A stretch of 18,496 nucleotides of DNA from Candidatus Sumerlaeota bacterium (GTDB lineage Bacteria > Sumerlaeota > Sumerlaeia > JADFCT01): positions 1-18,496 of the forward strand of contig JAPLSP010000038.1 of assembly GCA_026398575.1 (NCBI GenBank), read 5' to 3'. The position numbers and the translations under genes are program-made. The notes below the pieces were generated by a model. The model was not told the origin of the DNA. It saw nothing but the letters and a program-made list of their open reading frames with translations, and did no database searches. Of this stretch, positions 7,293 through 16,112 are shown one piece after another (the first letter of the stretch is position 1; every line of letters begins with the position of its first letter).

Positions 7293-8355
7293 TTTCCGCG
7301 CCGCGCTGCAGGGCGGCCTTGTCATCCCTGCGCATCCTCTCGCGCTGACCGCGCGCCGCACGCTCGACGAACGCCGCCAGCGCGCGCTGTCGCGCTACTA
7401 CGTCGCCGCCGGCGCGGGCGGGTTGGCCGTCGGCGTTCACACCACGCAGTTCGCCATCCGCGACCCGCGCGTCGGGTTGTTCGAGCCGGTGTTGGCACTG
7501 GCCGCCGAGGAGATGGACCGGGTGGACAAAGTGGACCGCGTGGACGGGGTGGACCGCGTGGACTGTGCGGACCGCGCGAGCCGTTCCTTGGTGCGCATTG
7601 GCGGCGTTTGTGGCCCCACGGCGCAGGCGGTTCGCGAAGCGCAGATACTGCGCGCGCTCGGCTATCACGCCGGGCTGCTCAGCCTCGGCGCCTTGCGCGA
7701 GGCCGGCGTGGACGATCTGATCGCCCATGCGCGGGCGGTGGGCGAGGTCATTCCCCTCGTCGGCTTTTATCTTCAGCCCGCCGTGGGCGGACGCGTGTTG
7801 CCCGTCTCGTTCTGGCGCCGTTTCGCCCAGATCGAGTCCGTCGTCGCCATCAAGGTCGCCCCCTTCAATCGCTATCAAACCCTCGACGTTATCCGCGCCG
7901 TGGCCGAGAGCGGACGGGACGACATCGCCCTCTACACCGGCAACGACGACAACATCGTAGGCGACCTTGTCACGCCGTTTCGTTTCGGCGCGAAGCAGCT
8001 GCGCTTCGCCGGCGGTCTGCTGGGGCATTGGGCCGTGTGGACAAAACGCGCTGTCGAACTGCTGCGCCGTTGCCAAAACGAACCCGCCTCGCTCGAGTTG
8101 CTGCGGCTGGGCGTCGAGGTCACCGACTGCAACGCCGCCTTCTTCGACGCCGCCAACGGCTTCCGCGGCTGCATCGCCGGGCTGCACGAGGTATTGCGCC
8201 GCCAGGGACTATTCGAAGGAATATGGTGCCTGGATGAAAACGAAACCCTCAGCCCTGGCCAGGCCAAAGAAATCGCCCGCGTTCACCGCGCCTACCCTCA
8301 TCTCCACGATGACGACTTTGTCGCCCTGCATCGCGATGAATGGTTGCGGCCATGA
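7279..8355 (+). CDS. Dihydrodipicolinate synthase/N-acetylneuraminate lyase-family aldolase
   Basis: The 358-residue protein belongs to the class I aldolase family of DapA and NanA. The Schiff-base lysine is in VVAIKVAPFNRYQTL near residue 194, and the tyrosine that normally shuttles protons is in LVGFYLQPAVGG near 170; SLGALREAG and IGGVCGPTAQA are also family-like. It differs from genuine DapA, so a sugar-acid aldolase or dehydratase acting with the overlapping epimerase-like protein is more likely than lysine synthesis; that is inference. Residues about 79-99 are a foreign-looking insertion of seven Val-Asp-X units encoded by a 9-bp minisatellite, placed in a loop just before the strand LVRIGGVCGPT. 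The reading frame is intact around it. Only a weak GAGAA precedes the start, consistent with translational coupling to the upstream gene. Confidence 0.88.
   Translation: MATFDFRAALQGGLVIPAHPLALTARRTLDERRQRALSRYYVAAGAGGLAVGVHTTQFAIRDPRVGLFEPVLALAAEEMDRVDKVDRVDGVDRVDCADRASRSLVRIGGVCGPTAQAVREAQILRALGYHAGLLSLGALREAGVDDLIAHARAVGEVIPLVGFYLQPAVGGRVLPVSFWRRFAQIESVVAIKVAPFNRYQTLDVIRAVAESGRDDIALYTGNDDNIVGDLVTPFRFGAKQLRFAGGLLGHWAVWTKRAVELLRRCQNEPASLELLRLGVEVTDCNAAFFDAANGFRGCIAGLHEVLRRQGLFEGIWCLDENETLSPGQAKEIARVHRAYPHLHDDDFVALHRDEWLRP
7513..7575. repeat. 9-bp-period minisatellite inside the aldolase gene (7 units)
   Basis: Seven 9-base units follow each other: ATGGACCGG, GTGGACAAA, GTGGACCGC, GTGGACGGG, GTGGACCGC, GTGGACTGT and GCGGACCGC. 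They encode Met/Val/Ala-Asp-X repeats. The array is 63 bp, the same unit length and number as the one in ileS, with the same GGAC core. All six frames are free of stop codons across it. Confidence 0.95.
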
Positions 8356-8431
8356 AACAAAGGCGCCATGAAACCGATCGGCGCCATTCCTGTCGAAGCA
8401 TCATTGTTCGTGATATCAGGATCTCCTCTGC

Positions 8432-11410
8432 ATGAAAATCATTCCATCGTTTATTTTTGCCTCTCTTCTGTCGCTGGGATTGTTTCTAACGGCTGCTTCC
8501 GAAGGCGTCGAGATACCAACAAGCAATCGCGTCGAGAAAGCGGCTCTGACAACCGAAACGCGAAAGGCCATCACTGCCCCTCCTGTCGCCACCGCAGGGC
8601 CGGACCAGGTTCACGCGTCCTCCGGGCCAATCATCTACCGGCTCGATCCCCCCGAGGCGTGGTACCAAGGAAGCTGGAATCCAATGACGATCCGGGGCGC
8701 CAACCTGGCTGGAACATCGAAGGTGACCATAGGAGGGAACCTGGCGACCTCATTGACCGCGGTGGACGATAGCACGGTGACCTTTAAGGCGCCTGCCCAG
8801 GTCCCTTCACCGGTTACGAGCCCTTCGGTTGCTTATGCCAAGGTGGATCTCGTTCTGACGACTCGGAATGGAGCGGTCACCTTGCCCAAAGCGGTTCAAT
8901 ATAGTCCTCCACCTGGAACCGGGGTTACGGCGAAAGGGTCGGATTGGGCCGTCCTGGTCGAGGCGGTTGTGGCCGCAACTCCGTCGCCCTCGATTACATT
9001 AAAGTGGCCATTGGAGAGCAGGGCGACAGGATATGAAATCTCAAGGAAGGCGCGTTCCGATAATGTCTGGGTTCAAGTTGGAGCCGTCGCCAACCCAGGG
9101 AGCGCCACGTCATGGCAAGACACGAATGTGGCGGTAGGACAGGCTTATGAATATCGGGTTAAAAGAACCACGACCATTCTGGCCTATACAGATTCGTGGG
9201 CGCCTAGAATTTTAGCAGGTCTTACCAGCTACGGTTATATTTATTCCGGCATCAACATGCCGCCTGTGGATCATCGCGGCACGGTCATCCTCATTGCGGA
9301 CAACACCATCGCCGGCGCCTGCAGCGCGGAACTGGCCATGCTCCGGGATGATCTTATCGGAGATGGCTGGTCGGTCATCCGGCACGATGTTGAACGAGGG
9401 ACTGTTAACAGTTCCAAGGGACCAGGCGCCTATGAGAAAACGGGCGCTCCGGCGGTAAAGCAACTCATCGTGAACGAATATCTTAAGAATCCAAAGGAAG
9501 TGAAATCGGTGTTCCTCTTTGGACATGTTCCTGTTCCCTATTCGGGCAACTTCACCCCCACGGGACACGCCCCCGGGCACACAGGCGCCTTTCCTGCCGA
9601 TGTGTATTACGGTGACGTGGACGGAGTCTTTACGGATAGCGTGGTTGATGTGCAGACCGCGGACGCCAATTCCTATTATTACACGTGTTGGAATATTCCT
9701 GGAGACGGGAAGTTCGACCAATCCTGGGCGCCATCAGAGGTTGAGCTTGAGGTGGGGCGCGTTGACCTTTGGGGGATGGCCGCTAATGAAACCGCGCTGC
9801 TGAAGCAGTATATCACAAAGAGCCATAATCACCGCCATGCTCTCAACGTGGCGCCACGGCGAACGCTCATGATGGAAGGATCAGGAGACAATTGGCTTGG
9901 AATCAGCCAGGGTGGATGGCGTTCATGGGCGCCCCTGGTCGGCGCCGGCAATCTTATTACTGGTTGGTTTTATGACAAACTCGTAACGAACAATGAGGCG
10001 TATCTGGGTTTTTGTCTTACCGGCAGCGGAGATAATGCGCGCGTTGGGTCTGGCAATCGCACCACTACAGTTTACAGTAATGATTTTCTTAATAAAGACA
10101 TCAAAGCAACGTTCTGCATGTCATGGGGAAGTCATCACGGAGACTGGGACCACGGATCGAATTTGCTGAGGGCGCCTTTGACGAGCGCCAACTATGGGTT
10201 AGCAAGCATGTATGCATTTAATCCCAGCGGTTATCTGCACACCCTGGGTCTCGGCGGCGACTTTGGCGAGGCCATTCGATTAAAGCAAAATAACACAACC
10301 ACCTATTCTCAGTATGATCCGAGTCACAGCGGCGGCGTTCATATTGCTCTGATGGGCGATCCAACGCTTCGGCTGTTCGCCGTCAAGCCCCCTTCCGCGC
10401 TAACCGTCAGCAAAGACGGCAATCATCACCCCATGTTATCCTGGCAGGCATCCACAGACAGCTCTCTTTTGGGATACTATGTCTATCGCAGTACGGACCG
10501 GAATGGCCCGTTCACGCGTTTGACGCCCCATCCTGTCATCCAGACCACGTGGACGGACAGCAGTATTACGGCTGGTACATTTACCTACCAGGTCAAGGCC
10601 GCGAAGTTGGAAACAACCGCCAGTGGAACCTACACCAATACGAGCCAGGCTATTGCCGATACGGTAATTGCGGCGCCAAATCCCGCGGGTATCCTTGAAT
10701 TCAGCTCTTCAAACTATGCTCAGGACGAAGGGGCTTCTTCGCCCTTGAAGATCGTGGTGACCCGCACGGGCGGTTCTTCGGGAGCGGTCTCGGTTAGTTA
10801 TTCAACCAGTGGTGGCACGGCGACCCCTGGCGCAGATTATACTAATGTGCAAAACATCCTGACATGGGCAGACGGAGATTTGTCCCCGAAGAGTTTCACT
10901 GTGCCTTTTCTCAATGACTTGACAGTGGAACCGGACGAGACGATAAACTTGGCATTGAGTTCACCCACGGGAAGGGCGACGCTGGGGACAAGCGCTGCAG
11001 TGCTGACGATCGCCAACGATGACAGTCCAGGCACGATCTATCAAGTATCGCCTGTGGCGGTAAAGGAGGGAAACAGCGGGATTACCAGGATGACCATTAC
11101 CTGCCTTCGCGTGGGTGGGGCCACGGGTAGAGTCGAATTGAATTACGCCACCTGCGCTCCTGGCCGAATGGTAAGTATCAATTACCCCACCTTTCCCAGC
11201 GCCTACCCGTGGCTATCCGATTACGACTCCGCGCAAGGCACGCTCATCTGGGCCGATGGCGACAAGACGCCCAAGACCTTTGATATTAATATCCATGGCA
11301 ACCTTAAGGCGAATTACAATAAATTTATTCCCATCCATTATAGCGCCACAGGCGGCGCCACGGTGAAACACCCCGAGTCGTTCCATAACTATATTCTCAA
11401 CGATGACTGA
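8432..11410 (+). CDS. Large secreted C25/gingipain-like protein with Fn3 and Calx-beta domains
   Basis: The 992-residue product begins with a signal peptide (MKIIPSFIFASLLSLGLFLT, cleavage near residue 23). A beta-rich IPT/TIG-like domain follows at about 66-160, an Fn3-like domain at 164-262, an alpha/beta region at 283-650, an Fn3 domain at 651-745, and two Calx-beta domains at about 755-864 and 868-992. The alpha/beta region has features of peptidase C25-like proteins: VFLFGHVPVPYSG, PADVYYGDVDG, VELEVGRVDLWG, SWGSHHGDWDHG and the closing IALMGDPTLRLF. Whether it is a working protease is uncertain; His568/569 and Cys562 lie near the usual dyad region, but no classical Cys placement follows. 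No sorting or anchor sequence is seen at the C-terminus, so it is presumably released or held non-covalently. AGGATC lies about nine bases before the start. It is followed 35 bases later by another secreted protein. Confidence 0.8.
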   Translation: MKIIPSFIFASLLSLGLFLTAASEGVEIPTSNRVEKAALTTETRKAITAPPVATAGPDQVHASSGPIIYRLDPPEAWYQGSWNPMTIRGANLAGTSKVTIGGNLATSLTAVDDSTVTFKAPAQVPSPVTSPSVAYAKVDLVLTTRNGAVTLPKAVQYSPPPGTGVTAKGSDWAVLVEAVVAATPSPSITLKWPLESRATGYEISRKARSDNVWVQVGAVANPGSATSWQDTNVAVGQAYEYRVKRTTTILAYTDSWAPRILAGLTSYGYIYSGINMPPVDHRGTVILIADNTIAGACSAELAMLRDDLIGDGWSVIRHDVERGTVNSSKGPGAYEKTGAPAVKQLIVNEYLKNPKEVKSVFLFGHVPVPYSGNFTPTGHAPGHTGAFPADVYYGDVDGVFTDSVVDVQTADANSYYYTCWNIPGDGKFDQSWAPSEVELEVGRVDLWGMAANETALLKQYITKSHNHRHALNVAPRRTLMMEGSGDNWLGISQGGWRSWAPLVGAGNLITGWFYDKLVTNNEAYLGFCLTGSGDNARVGSGNRTTTVYSNDFLNKDIKATFCMSWGSHHGDWDHGSNLLRAPLTSANYGLASMYAFNPSGYLHTLGLGGDFGEAIRLKQNNTTTYSQYDPSHSGGVHIALMGDPTLRLFAVKPPSALTVSKDGNHHPMLSWQASTDSSLLGYYVYRSTDRNGPFTRLTPHPVIQTTWTDSSITAGTFTYQVKAAKLETTASGTYTNTSQAIADTVIAAPNPAGILEFSSSNYAQDEGASSPLKIVVTRTGGSSGAVSVSYSTSGGTATPGADYTNVQNILTWADGDLSPKSFTVPFLNDLTVEPDETINLALSSPTGRATLGTSAAVLTIANDDSPGTIYQVSPVAVKEGNSGITRMTITCLRVGGATGRVELNYATCAPGRMVSINYPTFPSAYPWLSDYDSAQGTLIWADGDKTPKTFDINIHGNLKANYNKFIPIHYSATGGATVKHPESFHNYILNDD

Positions 11411-11445
11411 GCATGCGCTATTCAGCTTATTAGGAGCAAAGTTCT

Positions 11446-14400
11446 ATGTGCACATTGTCGCCAACGTTTCGCTTATATCGGCTTTCCGGAAGGATAGCGT
11501 TTCTGTTCGCAATGGCTTTGCTTGCGCAGGGCCGCTGCGGACACTGCGCCGATGTGGTCGTCATCCAGTCCCAGACTTTTCAAAAAATTGACGGCTGGGG
11601 TCATGGCGGTGGAATTATCGGCGGGACTGCCAGACAAATCAGCATGTTGGGACCAGCCATCGCCGATCCGGTCAACTACCAGTATCTGGATTATCTCATT
11701 GACGATCTGGGGCTCACCGGCTCGCGGACTTGGGAGATCGGGCCGCGCATTGACGGCACGGGCAATGACCACGGCGACTGCGATGATATTGACTGGAATC
11801 TGTTCCAGGTGGACACTCAGGATGCCGCCAATGTCAAATATTTGGTTTATTTCCAGAACCGCGTCCTTGCGAACGGATACCAACACAATTTTTATTCGAG
11901 TCCCGGATACCCGACGCATGCTTCCGACATGAAGCCCTGGGTGGTGAATCATCCAGGAGAACGCGCTCAACAAATCTGGGCCAGCGCGCTCTACAACAAG
12001 AATACCTACGGACTCAACATCAGCTATGCCGTGATCTATAACGAACCCGGCGGGAGCATCTCATCAACGATCCTGGCCGATGACATCAAGGCGGTGGCGC
12101 CGCGGCTGATCGCGCACGGTTTGGCAACGCGGACCCAGTACGCCGAAGCCGTAGCGCCGCAGACGGATTGGGGCTTCATCACCCCGGTGCAAAACGATCC
12201 CGATCTATGGCCCTTCGTGGGGCGCATCTCATATCATAATTACGGGACCGCCGATCCGTATCGCACCTACCTGCGGGATTATGCAAAAGCCAAAGGCCTC
12301 ACCACGGCGCAGACTGAAATGGGCGACCCAACCTTTGACGATCTATACAGCGATCTGACATTAGGCGGCGTCACATATTGGGAAGTGGCATACAGCTCCA
12401 GTCTCACTCTGGCGCCCAATGCCGGCCTGACTGCGTTCACTCCGGCGGCCAAATATTTCCGGCTCCGGCAAGTGATGCACTACATCCGGCCTGGGGATGT
12501 GCGGATAGGAGCGGCTTCGGGCGATCCGTCGGTCCGCGCCCTGGCCTTTACGAGGAATGGCGTGGTAACGACGATCATCGAGAACCTGGGGGCGGCGCAA
12601 ACGGTCAATCTGAGCGGGTTGCCGCCGGGCGTCTATGGCGTGTCTCAATCGGCGGGCGCCCCATTTAAGGAATTGGGAATCCGTGCGGTGGGTTCAAGCG
12701 GCGCGTTGACCCTTGCCAACGTGCCAGGCGGCTCGAACGCCACTACCGTGTATCCCTATTCCGGTCCCAATCACCCGCCCACGATCCAAGTCTGGGGCGC
12801 GAATCCGGGATATGTGGTGGCGCCCGCGAACACTGCGACGCTCTCGATCACGGCCAACGATCCGGAACTCGATCCACTGACGTACCATTGGTCGGCGCAA
12901 AGTCAGCCGGCGGGGGCCAATGCCGCGTTCGTTGCGCCCGGCGCTGCCAGCACGGCCGCAAATGGGCTGACTGTCGCCGGAACCTATGTCTTCAATGTGG
13001 ACGTGAGCGACGTGACGAACACCTCCTCGAAGCAACTATACTTGGTCGTGTACGACTCCAACCCGCCTCCAGTTCTCGGCCAGTCGGGATTCAGAATCGC
13101 AGCGCCTTATGGACTTGTATTCAGCGATCCGCCCACCGTGACCCATGCAAATATCGAACTGCCGCTTTCATCCGTCATCCTGCAGACCGGAATCTCTGAC
13201 CTTGCGAACAGCGACTTTACGGGCCGCGGCTTATGGAGCCTGGTGAGCCAGCCCGCCGGCGCCAACGTTGCCATTGGGGCCACGACCTACATCTATGTGA
13301 GCATCCGCGCTACTGCATCCAATATGACGGTACCCGGTGACTACGTCTTCCAGATTGACGTCAGCAATCCTGGCCATGCGCCGCTCACCGCGCAGATTAT
13401 CTGCACCGTTCATCCCGCGAGCTCCGGCCCGGTTATTAATTCGATCACGGCTACCCCTGCAAATCTGACATTGCCGGAGAGCGCCACCCAGTTCTCGGCA
13501 GCGACCAGCGGCACGGCGGATCAAACTTTGCGATATTGGTGGGTCCTGAAGAATGGGCCTGCCGGCGCCAAACCGGTCTTCGATCATCAAGGTTCGTCGA
13601 ATACCACCGTCAGCAATCTCGTTCTTCCCGGTTCTTACACCTTCACCTTGCGCGCCTTCGACGATATCCATACTGCGACGCGGGACAAGACGGTCACGGT
13701 CAGCGCGACGCCCGGCGCCCCCGTTATCACCAGCGCCGCAACCTCAACCGTCATCGTCGGCGCGGCATTCACATACATCCTTTCGGCCAGCAACAATCCG
13801 GACAGCTTCAATGTCGCCAACCTGGCGCCGGGATTGACCTTCGCCAATGGCGTGATCTCCGGCGCCGCGACCATGCCAGGACGTTGGAACATACTGCTCA
13901 GCGCCACCAACGCCGGTGGGACGGGGAATGCGAACCTGATGCTGACTGTCAATCTTCCCGCGCCCGTGATCAACAGTCCTCTCGTCGCCGATGGCGTGGT
14001 GAACAAGACGTTTAATTATACGATCAGCGCAACCAATTGTCCCGCGACATACAGCGCCGCTGGACTGCCTGCAGGATGGACACTCAACGCTGGAAGCGGC
14101 CTCACCTCCGGAACCCCCACCGTCGCGGGCACTACGACCATGACGATCATCGCCACCAACAATAGCGGCGCCGACAGCAAGATGTTGACCATCGTTATCT
14201 ATCCGAGCAATCCGCCGACGCCCGCAATCACCAGCCCGCTCGCGGCGGAGGGCGCCGTGGGGGCGGCGTTCGACTACGCGATCACCGCGACAAACACGCC
14301 CACCCGCTACCTGGCTGTTGGTCTGCCCGCCGGGTTGAACTTCGACGTCGCCAGCCCAAACATCACCGGCGTTCCCCTTGTGGCCGGGACGTTCATTGTA

Positions 14401-14502
14401 GCAATCGAGGCGGGCAATCGCGGCGGAGTCGGGACGGCGACGCTTATCTTGAATATTAGTCCTGGTCCCAGCGCGCCTCCGGGCCGATGGAAATTGTACT
14501 AA
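11446..14502 (+). CDS. Secreted GH30-like glycoside hydrolase with PKD-like and putative-Ig repeats
   Basis: The 1018-residue product has a signal peptide ending near CGHCA-DVVV (residue 35). Residues about 40-355 look like a clan GH-A barrel of the GH30 type: an IDGWGHGGG entry, VIYNEPGG with the likely acid/base Glu200, TAQTEMGDP with the likely nucleophile Glu291, and HYIRPGDVRIGA leading into the beta-sandwich typical of GH30. Two PKD/cadherin-like domains follow (about 444-540 and 545-655), a third Ig-like one (657-755), and three He_PIG-type putative-Ig repeats beginning APVITSAATS, APVINSPLVA and TPAITSPLAA. It probably degrades an extracellular beta-linked polysaccharide; the repeats may position it on a surface or substrate. 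AGGAG lies nine bases before the start. The family is fairly clear; the substrate (xylan, galactan, glucan) is not. Confidence 0.82.
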   Translation: MCTLSPTFRLYRLSGRIAFLFAMALLAQGRCGHCADVVVIQSQTFQKIDGWGHGGGIIGGTARQISMLGPAIADPVNYQYLDYLIDDLGLTGSRTWEIGPRIDGTGNDHGDCDDIDWNLFQVDTQDAANVKYLVYFQNRVLANGYQHNFYSSPGYPTHASDMKPWVVNHPGERAQQIWASALYNKNTYGLNISYAVIYNEPGGSISSTILADDIKAVAPRLIAHGLATRTQYAEAVAPQTDWGFITPVQNDPDLWPFVGRISYHNYGTADPYRTYLRDYAKAKGLTTAQTEMGDPTFDDLYSDLTLGGVTYWEVAYSSSLTLAPNAGLTAFTPAAKYFRLRQVMHYIRPGDVRIGAASGDPSVRALAFTRNGVVTTIIENLGAAQTVNLSGLPPGVYGVSQSAGAPFKELGIRAVGSSGALTLANVPGGSNATTVYPYSGPNHPPTIQVWGANPGYVVAPANTATLSITANDPELDPLTYHWSAQSQPAGANAAFVAPGAASTAANGLTVAGTYVFNVDVSDVTNTSSKQLYLVVYDSNPPPVLGQSGFRIAAPYGLVFSDPPTVTHANIELPLSSVILQTGISDLANSDFTGRGLWSLVSQPAGANVAIGATTYIYVSIRATASNMTVPGDYVFQIDVSNPGHAPLTAQIICTVHPASSGPVINSITATPANLTLPESATQFSAATSGTADQTLRYWWVLKNGPAGAKPVFDHQGSSNTTVSNLVLPGSYTFTLRAFDDIHTATRDKTVTVSATPGAPVITSAATSTVIVGAAFTYILSASNNPDSFNVANLAPGLTFANGVISGAATMPGRWNILLSATNAGGTGNANLMLTVNLPAPVINSPLVADGVVNKTFNYTISATNCPATYSAAGLPAGWTLNAGSGLTSGTPTVAGTTTMTIIATNNSGADSKMLTIVIYPSNPPTPAITSPLAAEGAVGAAFDYAITATNTPTRYLAVGLPAGLNFDVASPNITGVPLVAGTFIVAIEAGNRGGVGTATLILNISPGPSAPPGRWKLY

Positions 14503-14587
14503 AGCAAAATGGCAATGTGGAGACGCCCTACTAATTTCGCAGGCATCAATCGCAAATAATCATTAGGAAAATCATCAAGGGAATAAA

Positions 14588-15268
14588 TCACGGACCTTGA
14601 AATCCATAAATGCCATCACGCCACCGGAAAAATACTCTGCCCGATTGTGAATTTGGGCTAAATGTTGGCGAGCCGATGCAAACACCCCAATGATGGAATC
14701 CCCCGCCGAACCAAATCTCGATACATTTTTCATTGCCATCCCGCTCCGATAAATGGATAGAACCCAAATGCGGCGCAAGGTCCTGGACTCCCTTCGGAAC
14801 CTCAAGGGAAAAACGTTTCGTGGCGCCGTCATATATTTGCAGCGCTGTTGGATTTTTTGCGGACGCCGGAACCCCTTTGCTGCAGATTTCCATGCTCCAT
14901 TTCTGAAGTTCCGCTAAAGGAATCTTCGATGAAATGTATGCGCGATTGGTCCAATCGGAGGTTCGAGAGCACATGCGGAATCCTCCAAAATAAAAGCCCA
15001 TTGCTGCCGCGACAAGAATCATTATCATTCCTGCGCGCCAACGCGCATATTCCATCTTGCTGCCAAACAAGAGTTTTATGCAAAGAACAACCACCGACAA
15101 TGGCAATAGCATCCATAGCGCGATATGCAGCAATATGCTTATATGAATGAGCGCCCAACCCCAATGCATGCCAAAACAAAATACGAATAATTGAACAAAA
15201 CCAAACACACCCAAAATGCACAGAGCAAAGGTGATATCCAAGGGCAGGCGCATTTTAGGCTGAGACAT
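14588..15268 (-). CDS. Hypothetical membrane protein
   Basis: This 226-residue protein is not recognised. Three hydrophobic segments lie in the N-terminal half, at about residues 12-34, 37-68 and 79-97, with short charged loops. They are followed by a soluble tail of roughly 125 residues that includes IPLAELQKWSMEI, KRFSLEVPKGVQDLAPHLGS and WFGGGFHHWGVCIGS. The tail reads like a small beta-rich domain exposed on one side of the membrane. Two cysteines, CSR near 100 and CSK near 129, might pair if the tail is outside. The start lies 14 bases after the end of the upstream gene at 15283, so the two may be co-transcribed. Its sequence is less GC-rich than its left and right neighbours. Function unknown. 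Confidence 0.7.
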   Translation of the reverse strand: MSQPKMRLPLDITFALCILGVFGFVQLFVFCFGMHWGWALIHISILLHIALWMLLPLSVVVLCIKLLFGSKMEYARWRAGMIMILVAAAMGFYFGGFRMCSRTSDWTNRAYISSKIPLAELQKWSMEICSKGVPASAKNPTALQIYDGATKRFSLEVPKGVQDLAPHLGSIHLSERDGNEKCIEIWFGGGFHHWGVCIGSPTFSPNSQSGRVFFRWRDGIYGFQGP

Positions 15269-15282
15269 GGCAGTCTTTCATT

Positions 15283-15603
15283 TCAACTGCTTGGCGCATC
15301 GGCGCCGCGCGCGGAGAGCAGGAAGAGCAAGGCTTCGCGCCTGCCTGGCCGCAGGGCGGCTTCGTCCAAACATTCCATCAACCACTCACTCGGGAATTCG
15401 CGCAGTGTCTGCCAGGGAGCGCGACGCAGCGCCTCGATGGTGTATTTGCGCAAGGCTTCCGGCGCGCGCAGGATTTCGGGCAAGTCGCTTTCAGCGGGAT
15501 GCTTGAGGATGCCCGGCACGATGGGGACGGTGATGGTCCGTCCCGTGGGAAGCAAACACACAGCCTTTCCGGTGCTGTGGGCATAAATAAAAGGTCTATA
15601 CAT
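15283..15603 (-). CDS. Hypothetical protein
   Basis: The product is about 106 residues from an ATG at 15603; GTG at 15639 and ATG at 15633 would add up to 12 basic residues. It is not recognised. The N-terminal part (FIYAHSTGKAVCLLPTGRTI) looks like beta strands. The rest is mostly helical and rich in Leu, Arg and Glu, for example LPEILRAPEALRKYTIEALR and then REFPSEWLMECLDEAAL. It has no membrane segment or signal peptide. Consistent high-GC codon use and the short 14-base gap to the downstream membrane-protein gene support it as a real gene. An AGGA site lies about nine bases before 15603. No function is proposed. Confidence 0.6.
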   Translation of the reverse strand: MYRPFIYAHSTGKAVCLLPTGRTITVPIVPGILKHPAESDLPEILRAPEALRKYTIEALRRAPWQTLREFPSEWLMECLDEAALRPGRREALLFLLSARGADAPSS

Positions 15604-15724
15604 GACCTGTTTTCCTGCATTTCTTCGCTTCATCTGCACGATGATTTATTATGTCAAAATCCCGAGGAAAACTCCATGAAAAACGGCGCTGCCCCCAGCT
15701 GTTTTCTCTGAATTCCGGCGCGCG

Positions 15725-16087
15725 TCAAACCTCCGCGCCTTGCTTTGCCACCGGCAGATAAAGGGTGAACGTCGCGCCTTCGCCGGGTTGGGAGTCGAGG
15801 GCGATGGAGCCGCCGATTTCTTCGACGATTTTTTTCGTCGCGGCCAGGCCGATGCCCGTGCCGTTGCGGCCTTTCGTGCTGAAGAAGAGCTGGAAGATCT
15901 TTTGCTGGATTTCCAGCGGAATGCCGGGGCCGTTGTCCGCGACGCTCAGCATCAGCTGGGAAGGTGAGATCGGGTCCTGCCGCAGCGCGACGCGCACGTT
16001 GCCGCCGCCTTTGGACTCCACCGCGTCGAAGGCGTTGGTCACCAGGTTCAGGACAGCGTTATACAGCGCGTCGTTGTCGGCCATCAC
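15725..16087 (-). pseudogene. Truncated sensor histidine kinase (only the ATP-binding domain)
   Basis: The 120 residues form a nearly complete HATPase_c domain: N-box NLVTNAFDAV, G1 box VADNGPGIP, F-box FQLFFSTKG, G2 box GTGIGLAATKK, and the terminal GEGATFTLYLP. The sensor part and the phosphorylated-histidine (DHp) helix pair that should precede it are missing. The frame is open upstream to about 16160, but the kinase-like sequence (IPPVMADNDALYNAV) begins only around 16100, immediately after the stop codon of the upstream restriction endonuclease. The fragment is GC-rich, unlike that neighbour. It is most likely the 3' end of a kinase gene interrupted by the restriction-modification cassette. 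It cannot autophosphorylate alone; it is either a relic or, less likely, a free ATPase domain translated from GTG 16087 or ATG 16084. Confidence 0.8.
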
Positions 16088-16112
16088 GGGCGGGATTTCT
16101 CCATCTGATAAA

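Noticed and set aside
7183..8187. Long minus-strand open frame (334 codons)
   Set aside because: It is antisense to the aldolase gene, whose family motifs are clear, and has no recognisable domain.
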